In this document: positions 7,812 to 15,309 of the stretch, piece by piece
Layout of the letters: the number at the start of each line of letters is the position of its first letter
Position numbering within the stretch: position 1 is the stretch's first letter
Program-made: the position numbers and the translations under genes
Notes under the pieces: generated by a model
Told to the model about the DNA's origin: nothing
The model's database searches: none
The model's input: only the letters and a program-made list of their open reading frames with translations
NCBI GenBank assembly: GCA_044348085.1
Contig: JBIKTM010000067.1
Coordinates: forward strand, 1-29,129
Source of the DNA: Verrucolacustris sp044348085
GTDB lineage: Bacteria; Verrucomicrobiota; Verrucomicrobiia; Methylacidiphilales; Verrucolacustridaceae
Length of the DNA stretch: 29,129 nucleotides
Reading direction: 5' to 3'

Positions 7812-8852
7812 TCAGCCATTCGCGGCCACAGGCGGCTTCAGACCTGCCTTCAGCGTCCTCGCGATAAAGGTGTCATCGCCCGGATCAGAGCCATTCAGTG
7901 CCGCAAGGTGAAGCGAAACAAAATCGCCGACCATCGTCAGATCCATCAGCGCGGCGAACGGCGTCGCACCCTTCCCCCGAACTTCGTGGACCGGAATCTT
8001 GTCCTTAAGATACGCTGCAAGCAAATCCATGCGTTGACCGACACGGCGATCTTCAAAGGGATGCCGCAACAGCACGGCCGCTTCGTTTCGGCGAGAGTCA
8101 GCACTGTCCCAGGCCACGGCCTCGTTGTGGCTGGCGTTCGGCTGTGCAGAGGCCGATGCCGGTTGCTTGGCATTCTGATTGATCTGCGCTTTCCACCGCT
8201 CGGCCGCCGTTGCGCCGATTGGAGCATCGCCCTGGCAGGCCACATGCTTGCCTGTAAGCTCCTCTGCAAGACGCGCGGCAATGTTGCCGTCCTGTATGAG
8301 TTCATCGCGGCGGCGGCGAAGTTGCGCCCCGGCACCTTCAAGCCACTTTTCCGCTTCGGGAAGGAATCCGATCCGCCCAACCGACGCCAGCAGCGCGCCC
8401 ACGATTGCACCGAAAGTCACGCGCGCCGGCTTGATCCCGTGGGGAATTGCGATGAGCGCGGAGCCGGTCTCTCTGGAGAAATTGGCGAGCCATCCTCCGG
8501 TCGTTACCACGACTAATCGGGCGCCCCGCGCGGCAGAGTCCGCGGCAGCATGGTTAACTTCGTCGGTGTCGCCCGAACCTGAGACCGCAAAAACGAGCGA
8601 TCGCTTCCCCAGACAGCCGGGAAGTTCGTAGGTACTTTGGACTAGGATTGGCACTGACAGCGTAGAAGCGGTGGCTGCGCGGAGCACGCAGCCTGCCGTA
8701 TGGCCGGTTCCCATTCCGAGGATGGTGATATTGTCGATCCCGGAAGCGGAGGGCAGGTTAGACAGGCCTTGTGCCAGTTCGGCACCGAGCAACAAATGTT
8801 CTGGCAACGCTGCAGCGAGTTCAAAGAAGGGCTTGGTTGCGACGACGCTCAT
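7812..8852 (-). CDS. SIS-domain phosphosugar isomerase homologue (PGI/PMI type), catalytic residues altered
   Basis: 346 residues. Two SIS domains and the family block AERWKAQINQNAKQPA...SHNEAVAWD (217-249) match bifunctional glucose/mannose-6-phosphate isomerases. Several active-site positions differ from the family. The usual GMGGSAIGGD loop is GMGTGHTAGCV (46-56), SYSGNTEET is SGSGDTDEV (91-99), and the base-catalyst Glu of QINEN is Gln226 (QINQN), 16 residues before the conserved His242. The protein may therefore bind a sugar phosphate without isomerising it, or carry out a different reaction. It is the last gene of the operon, 4 nt after the dehydrogenase stop. Family call is confident; loss of activity is inference. 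Confidence 0.75.
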   Translation of the reverse strand: MSVVATKPFFELAAALPEHLLLGAELAQGLSNLPSASGIDNITILGMGTGHTAGCVLRAATASTLSVPILVQSTYELPGCLGKRSLVFAVSGSGDTDEVNHAAADSAARGARLVVVTTGGWLANFSRETGSALIAIPHGIKPARVTFGAIVGALLASVGRIGFLPEAEKWLEGAGAQLRRRRDELIQDGNIAARLAEELTGKHVACQGDAPIGATAAERWKAQINQNAKQPASASAQPNASHNEAVAWDSADSRRNEAAVLLRHPFEDRRVGQRMDLLAAYLKDKIPVHEVRGKGATPFAALMDLTMVGDFVSLHLAALNGSDPGDDTFIARTLKAGLKPPVAANG

Positions 8853-8856
8853 CCCG

Positions 8857-9624
8857 TCATCCCGCGCCCGCCAGGCGCCCGCCGTCCTGCACGATGGTTT
8901 GTCCTGTGATGTAGCCGTTCGCAGCCGAGGCCAGGAAGACGATCAGTGCCGCAACCTCTTCGGCAGATGCGAGTCTGCCAAGGGGCACGCGCTTCTTGTA
9001 ACGCTTCACCTGCTCCGGGTCGTCGGGCCAATCGGGGTTGTTAAACTTTCCAGGCGCTACGGCATTGATGAGCACATTGAGTGTGGCCAGTTCAGGCGCG
9101 AGAAGGCGTGGCAGGGCAGCCAAGCCGGCCTTGGAGAGGGAGTAGGAGAGCGCAGCGGTCGGAGAGGCTGATAAGCCGGCGGTCGATGAGACGAGCACGA
9201 TGCGTCCGCCTCCCGCCTGCCGCATAAAGGGAAGCATCGCGTCGATCGCGAACACAGCCGAATGGAGGTTAGCTTCGACCACCTCGCGGAAAGGCCCGGG
9301 GCAAAGTGCCCCAATCCGGGGCGCACTGCCCTTCTCATCCTTGCCGTGAAGTGCATGCGCAACAATGAGCGATGGCGGTGCCGACCAGAGTGAAGGCGAA
9401 AGCTTGGCAAGCCCGGCATGAAGCAAGCCATCTTGGCTCGCGTCGGCTGAGATGGCGATGATGGTCGCATTGGCACTGGCGAGGTCGGCTCGCGCTTTCT
9501 CCAGACGCTGCGAGTCCCTGTCGATTAGCACGACATGGGCGCCGGGCTTCGCCCAACAGCGTGCCACGGCTTTTCCTAGATGGCCCGCGCCACCGGTGAT
9601 GATTATGGTCTCAATGTTTTCCAT
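8857..9624 (-). CDS. Short-chain dehydrogenase/reductase
   Basis: 255 residues, the usual length for classical SDRs. Cofactor motif TGGAGHLG (10-17), Asn119 in EVVEANLHS, Ser146/147 in IVLVSSTAG, and the catalytic Tyr161-x3-Lys165 in SYSLSKAG. The Asp at the end of beta-2 (VVLIDRDSQ) suggests NAD(H) preference. The usual NNAG element reads VAHAL, a small departure. A C-terminal YITGQTIVQDGG is typical of the family. It should reduce or oxidise a carbonyl/alcohol intermediate in the cytoplasm. It begins 15 nt after the EPSP-synthase fusion ends and runs into the SIS gene after 4 nt, so it belongs to the same operon. Confidence 0.85.
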   Translation of the reverse strand: MENIETIIITGGAGHLGKAVARCWAKPGAHVVLIDRDSQRLEKARADLASANATIIAISADASQDGLLHAGLAKLSPSLWSAPPSLIVAHALHGKDEKGSAPRIGALCPGPFREVVEANLHSAVFAIDAMLPFMRQAGGGRIVLVSSTAGLSASPTAALSYSLSKAGLAALPRLLAPELATLNVLINAVAPGKFNNPDWPDDPEQVKRYKKRVPLGRLASAEEVAALIVFLASAANGYITGQTIVQDGGRLAGAG

Positions 9625-9639
9625 AGACAGGTTCGCGGG

Positions 9640-12207
9640 TTACAATTCTTTGAAGTGTGATACGGCCGCGAGTTGCCCTACCAACTTAAGGCAGCCCGCA
9701 AACGACACGCTGGACTTCTCCCAGCCAATCATGGTCGTCGGTTCGGGCAATGAACTCGCCAAGGCCATGGCCGCAAAGATCACGCGGTGGTCGGGCGGGA
9801 GCTCCAGCATTGCCACGCCGGCGAGTTCCGACGGCTCGACCAAAAAGCCGTCATCGTGCGCCTCAATCTTGACGCCGAAGGGCGTAACGGCTGCCACGGT
9901 GGTGGTGATGCGGTCGGTGTCCTTGTCCTTGAGCTCCTGGGCATCACGGACAATTGTTGGCCCGTCGGCACGGGCAGCGAGCGCCGCGAGCAACGGCAAC
10001 TCATCTATCATGCTCTGTACCAGCGCGTCGCCTGAGACCTCGATACCGCGCAGCCTGTGACCTGACTCGACGACGATCTTGCCGACAGGTTCCCCCGCCT
10101 CCATGCGGGTCTGGTGAATCTCGATGCCGGCGCCCATGCGCTGGAGCGTGCGAACGAAGCCAGTGCGCGTCTCGTTGATGCCGACATCCTCGATCACAAG
10201 CCGCCGTTTGAAGGGACTGGTCACCACGCAGGCGATGGGAAGTGCGGCGGTGGAGATATCGCCGGGGAGCTTGAGGTCAAAAGCCGGGAGCCGTACCGGC
10301 GGTTGCATGCTCAGCGTCATCCCCTTTTCTTTGATTTCAACGCCGAAATGCCGCAAGAGGCGCTCGGTATGGTCACGCGCCGTCGTGCGACGATGGATAG
10401 TCGTTGGTCCGGTGCACTGTAGCCCAGCGAAGAGCATGGCCGAGACCGGTTGCGCGCTGAACACAGTTGCTTGATAGTCAATTGGGCCGAGCGGACCGCC
10501 AGTAATCCGGACCGGCAACCGTCCGGACTCACCTCCATAGATGATGTGAGCACCTGCCTTGCGCAGCGGATCGACGATCCATTCCATCGGTCTCTTGCGC
10601 AGCAGATCATTGCCATCCACCTCGAACTCCCCCGGCGTTCCGGCGAGAAGCCCAATCAGAATACGGGCTGTGGTCGCCGAGTTGCACACGTCGAGCTTCG
10701 ATTTCCTCTCGAGGACCAGTCCACGCAAGCCCCGTCCGGCGACCACGATGGACGAGTCGCTCGCTTCCCAGATATCGACGCCGAGCTGGCGCAGGCTGGA
10801 AAGATTGGCATCGATGTCATCCGATTGCGGGATGTTGCGGATGGTGCTAGTGCCGTCGGCGAGGGCTGCGGCGAAGGCCGCACGCAGGGCAATCGACTTG
10901 TCACCCGGAGGCGTCCAGGAAATGAGGGGTGCGCTTGCTAGGTCAAGCACGACCGTGATCGGCACTTTCCTTGAAATCTTCGTTGGGGTGCCCTCCTCGC
11001 TCGGGGCGATCCCTGCATGTTGCGACATGCTGTTGATGACATCGTTGTCAGAGAGCAGCGCATGTTTCTCCTCGTAATCAACCGGTGGCGTGGGCACGCG
11101 GTTGGGCATCGACTTGGCGTAGGAGGCATAGCGGAAGCGCTTGCGCTGCAGTCCGAGATTGTTGTCGGCCATAAAGGGCCGACTGCGCACGCTAGCAAGA
11201 CCAAGCTCCACGGCCGCCTTCACGATTTTTTCGCCCGCCTCCGTGCGCGTCATCAGCGTCGAGTGGCGTGGCGGCTTCGCCCCGCTTTGGCTCGTTGCAT
11301 AGATGTTGGGGTCGCCGTCAGAGATCGAGACATCCGCGATACCCGACCACCAATCCCCGCAGGCAAGGCAACGATGCGTCTTGAATCGCTTGAACTCGTC
11401 CACGCATTCAGAGAAAGGAAGGGTATGCCGGCCTCCGTCGCGCGTCTTAACTGTGAACATGCCGGGATATTCGCCTTCACGGTAGCGCATCTCGGCGACA
11501 TCTTCGAGCCGGACGCCTAGTTTCTCGGTGATCAGGAACTCGGTTCCGGCGCGCTTGGTGCTGGATGCACAAGCGATCTCGACGGCGAGCACGACCTTAG
11601 CCGCAACCTCCGGCATCGGATCGATATTCTGCATCTTGCGCACCGCTTGAATCTCGCAAGGCACGCCGATGAGGGCAATGCGCTTGAAGCGGGGATCGCG
11701 TAGCAATTGCAAATTTGGCGTGAGGCAGTAGCTCGTTTGGCCACAGCGGATCACATCTTCCTCGCTGTTTGTGATGATTGCTTGCGGCACCCAAGGACGG
11801 TTCGGATCGCGGCCGACAACGATAACAGCATCGGCAAGGCCAGATCGCAGCGCCGTCAGCATCAAAGTTGTGCCGGCGCCTCCCGCTGCGGCGCCGGAGA
11901 GGACACGCGGATTGTTCGATGTGAGCACTAAGCTCTGGCGATATATACCGGTCCAGCGCTCGTCCCTTGTTCGCGTGCGGCCGAAGATCCTCATCTCCGA
12001 GCGCGGCGTGGCGGTATCTTTGCCGGGGCAGACATCGAGGCATAGCGAACAGGTGTCGCAGGGCATGGATTCCGGCACCATCAGTGGCACAGGCAGGCCA
12101 TCGTCACCCATCTCCAAAAAGCCCGGCTTGCACACGGCAACGCAAGCGCCGCACCGCGTGCACATGTCCTGGTCCAGGATTTCCCGCTTGAGATCCAAGA
12201 ACGACAT
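9640..12207 (-). CDS. Fusion protein: Fe-S/FrhB-type flavoreductase plus EPSP synthase
   Basis: 855 residues. An ATG at 12207 was chosen because GGGGA precedes it by 4 nt; a TTG at 12228 overlaps the monooxygenase gene. Residues 1-65 carry two CxxCxxCxxxC clusters for two [4Fe-4S] centres. Residues about 70-385 resemble coenzyme F420 hydrogenase/dehydrogenase beta subunits (SGAAAGGAGTTLM, IGVPCEIQAVRKM, CLACGDWWSGIADVSISDG). Residues about 415-855 are a full-length EPSP synthase (3-phosphoshikimate 1-carboxyvinyltransferase): PPGDKSIALRA, DVCNSATTARIL, LRKRPMEWIVDPLRKAGA, GDISTAALP, MIDELPLL, DKDTDRI, DHRVIFA. The Gly96 position of E. coli AroA is Ala and the Glu341 position is Asp. The AroA half could supply a dedicated enolpyruvyl-transfer step, with the reductase half acting on the same intermediate. 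Its joint function is not known to me. Confidence 0.8.
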   Translation of the reverse strand: MSFLDLKREILDQDMCTRCGACVAVCKPGFLEMGDDGLPVPLMVPESMPCDTCSLCLDVCPGKDTATPRSEMRIFGRTRTRDERWTGIYRQSLVLTSNNPRVLSGAAAGGAGTTLMLTALRSGLADAVIVVGRDPNRPWVPQAIITNSEEDVIRCGQTSYCLTPNLQLLRDPRFKRIALIGVPCEIQAVRKMQNIDPMPEVAAKVVLAVEIACASSTKRAGTEFLITEKLGVRLEDVAEMRYREGEYPGMFTVKTRDGGRHTLPFSECVDEFKRFKTHRCLACGDWWSGIADVSISDGDPNIYATSQSGAKPPRHSTLMTRTEAGEKIVKAAVELGLASVRSRPFMADNNLGLQRKRFRYASYAKSMPNRVPTPPVDYEEKHALLSDNDVINSMSQHAGIAPSEEGTPTKISRKVPITVVLDLASAPLISWTPPGDKSIALRAAFAAALADGTSTIRNIPQSDDIDANLSSLRQLGVDIWEASDSSIVVAGRGLRGLVLERKSKLDVCNSATTARILIGLLAGTPGEFEVDGNDLLRKRPMEWIVDPLRKAGAHIIYGGESGRLPVRITGGPLGPIDYQATVFSAQPVSAMLFAGLQCTGPTTIHRRTTARDHTERLLRHFGVEIKEKGMTLSMQPPVRLPAFDLKLPGDISTAALPIACVVTSPFKRRLVIEDVGINETRTGFVRTLQRMGAGIEIHQTRMEAGEPVGKIVVESGHRLRGIEVSGDALVQSMIDELPLLAALAARADGPTIVRDAQELKDKDTDRITTTVAAVTPFGVKIEAHDDGFLVEPSELAGVAMLELPPDHRVIFAAMALASSLPEPTTMIGWEKSSVSFAGCLKLVGQLAAVSHFKEL

Positions 12208-12215
12208 AAGTTCCC

Positions 12216-13907
12216 CTAACTTGCGCAAGCCGGCTCAATGTTGCGCGACACCGTTTCACTTGTGGGGGCGGAGCTGGCCTCCCAATCCTCGATCGACGGC
12301 ATGTCCGTTTTTTGCGTGGTGAGGTAGGTGCGGATGGTTTCGCCCGCTCGTTGCGCCGCATCGGGTGCCATGCGTCCGTGTAACGCCTTGTCCACAAACC
12401 CGTCGATCGCCTCGTATGGGTCGGCGATCGGTGCCGCCACACATGCTTCCCGTGCCACTTCAGGGAATGCATCAGGTCCCCGCAGCCGGTAGCTCAAGCC
12501 GATGTTGGACGAACACACCAGGTGGGTCAGCAACTCGGGGTCGTCGAGATAGGCCTCAAGTTTCGGCAGGCATCCGATCCGTTCGGCCAAGTCGTCCGCG
12601 TAGCGCGTGTAATGAACAAGAGTGCGAGTCCTCTTCGAATTTGCAAAGAAGGCTTCCTCCCATGCGCAGTCCTCCTCGATCGTGCGCAGCATCTCCTCCT
12701 TCGCGGGTAGTTCGCGCTCCCCGCTGCACAGTTGTGCGAAATACCGAGCCAGCAGTTCCGAAAGCACCGGCAGGCCTCCCTGCCGCGGGCGTGCAAGGCC
12801 GAAGAGCGCCACGCGCCGACCGAGCTCGGGTTGGAACGCGTGCTTGTACAGCCTGCGGACATCCGGAATCTCGACATTTGCGATCCAGCCGCCGGGGATG
12901 GAACTCTCCTCGTAGCCCGTCGAGAACATCATCGCGTCCACCTCCACCGTTGACTGGTCGTCAAAGGTGACGGTGCTGCCGTCCACACGGGAGATCTCTG
13001 CGGGCGCCCGCACCTGGATGCGCCCGTTGACAACATTCGCCACGACATCGTCGTTCTTCTGCAAGGAACGGCGTCCGCCGGAGCGTCGGTTCCAATCGTA
13101 GAGCACCTTTTCGTGCTCGCTCAGCGTGCGGGTGCTCCTGAACGACCGCTTGAAGTTATAGAACTCGGCACGCTGATCCGGCGTCATCCAGTGGAACAGG
13201 CGGGTGGAATCGACATCGGTGGTTCGGCGGTCCGGTCCGCGATAGCGCTTAATGATCTCGGGAAATGTCCGCATGCAGAGTGTGCACTTGGACGCAACAT
13301 TGGATATCTGCAGAGTGATATCGGCCGAGGATTCACCCATGCCGATGCACAGCACGCGCAACCCGCGGAACTGTTCGGGGTCCTTGTAGGCTCCGCTATG
13401 TGCCACGAAGCCCTGGAATGTATCGAGGCCCGGGATGCGCGGCAGGCGTGGCGAACTCGCGCGGAAGGCTCCCCGGCAGATGGCCACCGCATCGAACACC
13501 TGGGATTCGGCTCCCCGAAAGTTCACTTGGACGCGGCCATCTGGCCTGGGTTCCACTGTCGTCACTTCGGTACCGAACCGGATCCTGGGGAGCAGGCCGA
13601 ATCGTTCCGCAAAAGCGTTTAGGTATTCGGCATAGCGCCCCCGCGTCCAGAGTTCCCGCTTTTCCCTAGCGGGCGGCGGCATGCTTGTGAAGCACATGTA
13701 GTGCTGAGAGACGGTTAGCCGCATGTCGCTGTAGGCCACCCCGGTTGTAAAGACGCCGCCTTCGCGCTGAGACTGCTCGTAACACGTTACCTCATGCCCC
13801 TTGGCGAGTAATTCCTTCATCGCCACGAGTCCCGACATTCCCGCGCCCACCACGCAAACCCGCTCCTTTCTGCCCGCGGCTAAATCCGTGGCGTGGCTAT
13901 ACGACAT
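12216..13907 (-). CDS. Flavin-containing monooxygenase (FMO type)
   Basis: 563 residues. FAD motif VVGAGMSGL (19-27), the FMO fingerprint FQGFVAHSGAY (164-174, FxGxxxHxxxY), the NADPH motif IGMGESSAD (188-196) and the STGY motif before the C-terminal part. These define a class B flavoprotein monooxygenase that oxygenates a nucleophilic N or S, or a carbonyl carbon (Baeyer-Villiger type). The C-terminal stretch after about residue 400 is longer than in minimal FMOs and may shape the substrate site. It is the first gene of a minus-strand operon and stops 8 nt before the start of the FrhB-EPSPS fusion. Its upstream region is only 54 bases before a repeat-protein gene remnant begins, so any insertion there would have brought foreign DNA close to the operon promoter. 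Confidence 0.85.
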   Translation of the reverse strand: MSYSHATDLAAGRKERVCVVGAGMSGLVAMKELLAKGHEVTCYEQSQREGGVFTTGVAYSDMRLTVSQHYMCFTSMPPPAREKRELWTRGRYAEYLNAFAERFGLLPRIRFGTEVTTVEPRPDGRVQVNFRGAESQVFDAVAICRGAFRASSPRLPRIPGLDTFQGFVAHSGAYKDPEQFRGLRVLCIGMGESSADITLQISNVASKCTLCMRTFPEIIKRYRGPDRRTTDVDSTRLFHWMTPDQRAEFYNFKRSFRSTRTLSEHEKVLYDWNRRSGGRRSLQKNDDVVANVVNGRIQVRAPAEISRVDGSTVTFDDQSTVEVDAMMFSTGYEESSIPGGWIANVEIPDVRRLYKHAFQPELGRRVALFGLARPRQGGLPVLSELLARYFAQLCSGERELPAKEEMLRTIEEDCAWEEAFFANSKRTRTLVHYTRYADDLAERIGCLPKLEAYLDDPELLTHLVCSSNIGLSYRLRGPDAFPEVAREACVAAPIADPYEAIDGFVDKALHGRMAPDAAQRAGETIRTYLTTQKTDMPSIEDWEASSAPTSETVSRNIEPACAS

Positions 13908-13961
13908 AATTTCATCAATCTTGCATCACCACTGCATCAATACAACTTGCAAACACTATAT

Positions 13962-14128
13962 CCGGAAACACCTATGCAGGACCCGACAGCTTCACCACCG
14001 AAACAGGCACACTGTTCTTTGGAAACAACCCAACAACGATTCAGGCGGGTGGCGCCTATTTTACCGATTGAGAATCAGGCTTCATCGTCGCCCCAACTGC
14101 CCCAACACCTCTCGCTACCTTGGCGTGA
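13962..14128 (+). pseudogene. Remnant of the secreted repeat-protein gene family
   Basis: In the frame starting at 13962 this reads NTYAGPDSFTTETGTLFFGN, then TTIQAGGAYFTD, a TGA stop at 14069-14071, and SGFIVAPTAPTPLATLA. It aligns residue by residue, and largely base by base, with the C-terminal part of the intact gene at 15306-16181 (IYAGPDGITTQTGNLFFGNN, TTIQAGGAYFTD, SGYVVGPN). There is no start codon or 5' part. It overlaps the 3' end of the ORF6N gene on the other strand. Confidence 0.8.
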
Positions 14129-14670
14129 GCAGTTCCTTCCCCAAATCCAATCCGTCGCTTCGGCGAAACAGAAGTTGGAACAAGCAGCGGTTGAAGCTCC
14201 TGCCAAATAACGCGAAGAGCCTCATCATGCCGCAAGAGCTTCGCATCCATCTGGGCCAGCTTTTTTAAAATATCGGACTGCATCGCAAGCAGTTTCCGCT
14301 GCTTAATAAATGCCCGAACAACATAAAGACTCATCTTCACAGCCTCCTCACTGCTGAGCACATTCGCCACCATCAACGCCCCATGTTCCGTAAATGCGTA
14401 CGGGCGCGCTTTAGAATATTTTAAGCGGGAAAGGTGGTCACAATTTGTGACCACCTCCTGCTTCTCCACATCAGAGAGTTGAAACATAAAATCAGTCGGA
14501 AAACGCTCCACGTTACGTTTCACAGCCTGATTCAATGCTTTTGTCGAGACTCCGTAAATCGCAGCCAAATCAGCGTCCAGAAGGACCCTTTCCTCCCGAA
14601 TAAACAGAATCAGCCCCTCAAGCCGACCCTTATGCTTAACAACGCGTTTTGTACCCACTCTTTTCTCCAT
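14056..14670 (-). CDS. ORF6N-domain DNA-binding protein
   Basis: 204 residues. Residues about 14-100 (GLILFIREERVLLDADLAAI, ALNQAVKRNVERFPTDFMFQ, HLSRLKYSKARPYAFTEHGA) are an ORF6N domain, a KilA-N-like DNA-binding module common in phage antirepressors and chromosomal mobile regions. A helical segment follows (KQRKLLAMQSDILKKLAQMD). The last 25 or so residues, from GTAHAKVARGVGAVGATM on, are encoded by the complementary strand of the repeat-protein remnant, so the natural C-terminus has probably been replaced. The ATG lies 6 nt after a GTTTAA box with GAACCC 16 bases further up, so a leaderless mRNA is likely. Role is presumably regulatory; no target is evident. Confidence 0.8.
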   Translation of the reverse strand: MEKRVGTKRVVKHKGRLEGLILFIREERVLLDADLAAIYGVSTKALNQAVKRNVERFPTDFMFQLSDVEKQEVVTNCDHLSRLKYSKARPYAFTEHGALMVANVLSSEEAVKMSLYVVRAFIKQRKLLAMQSDILKKLAQMDAKLLRHDEALRVIWQELQPLLVPTSVSPKRRIGFGEGTAHAKVARGVGAVGATMKPDSQSVK

Positions 14671-14676
14671 ATAAGA

Positions 14677-14704
14677 TTAAACCGCTCAAACCCCAAAAGG
14701 GTTC
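14677..14704 (-). promoter_or_regulatory. ECF-like promoter of the ORF6N gene
   Basis: On the minus strand, GAACCC (14704-14699), 16 bases, then GTTTAA (14682-14677), and the ATG 6 nt later. Same bipartite motif and same spacing as at 17396, 28354 and 29040. The start codon falls where transcription would begin. Confidence 0.6.
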
Positions 14705-14829
14705 GCCGATTTCTAGCTTTTTTACATTCTCACATTCTCACTTTCACACCTTCCAACAATCCAACATTCAAAATTAAAATCCCCCCTACCCCCACCAATG
14801 TCCTACCCCGTTTGATAGGATTACGGGAA

Positions 14830-15309
14830 ATGCGCAACACCTCTACCCAAGCTCTCGATGCCGTCGAAACTATCTTCAAATCGATGGATTGGTCTTACGA
14901 ACGCAAATCAAACCCCAACGGGATCTTTACCGGGTTCAAACTCGATAAACAGAACAACGTCCACATCGTCATCATGCCTGACGATAAAGGCAACAGCCTA
15001 CTCCTGGGCTGCGCCTACCACTTCACCACCCCCAAAGGCCAACTGGGCAAGCTCCGCCGCTTCTTCCAAAAGGAGGCGCTCAATATCAATGACCTTTCCA
15101 TTCAGTACGAACCCGCACGCGGGGTCCGACTCAGTGGCCGTTGCTGGCTCCCACAGTTCGACGTCTATCCAGAGGACCTTGTTTCTCTGATCGAACCCTA
15201 CTTCAAGTCTCTCATGGGGACCTGTACCCACCTCTACCCCGAACTCATCAAACTCCTTCGCCACCAGGAACGAATCAAACCCCAGGACGACTTCCACCTC
15301 CCTTCATGA
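14830..15309 (+). CDS. YbjN-like domain protein
   Basis: 159 residues from the ATG at 14830. Earlier in-frame starts extend into low-complexity, C-rich DNA without coding character, so this is the best start. The layout, an N-terminal helix, then strands IFTGFKLDKQNNVHIVIMPD and NSLLLGCAYH, a KGQLGKLRRFFQKEALN helix, then YEPARGVRLSGRCWLP and a PEDLVSLIEPYFKSLM helix, resembles the YbjN/type III chaperone-like fold found in small bacterial regulatory or chaperone-like proteins. That call rests on pattern only. The TGA overlaps the ATG of the next gene (ATGA), so the two are translationally coupled and this protein may work with the exported repeat protein. Confidence 0.55.
   Translation: MRNTSTQALDAVETIFKSMDWSYERKSNPNGIFTGFKLDKQNNVHIVIMPDDKGNSLLLGCAYHFTTPKGQLGKLRRFFQKEALNINDLSIQYEPARGVRLSGRCWLPQFDVYPEDLVSLIEPYFKSLMGTCTHLYPELIKLLRHQERIKPQDDFHLPS

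Noticed and set aside
7632..8516. A 294-codon open frame on the plus strand
   Set aside because: Shadow of the SIS gene in high-G+C DNA, where long spurious frames are expected.
12365..12970. A 201-codon open frame on the plus strand
   Set aside because: Arg/Pro/Ser-rich shadow of the FMO gene.
14434..14829. A 5' extension of the YbjN-like gene
   Set aside because: It runs back through the ORF6N gene and its promoter on the other strand and has no protein-like character; the ATG at 14830 is a better start.
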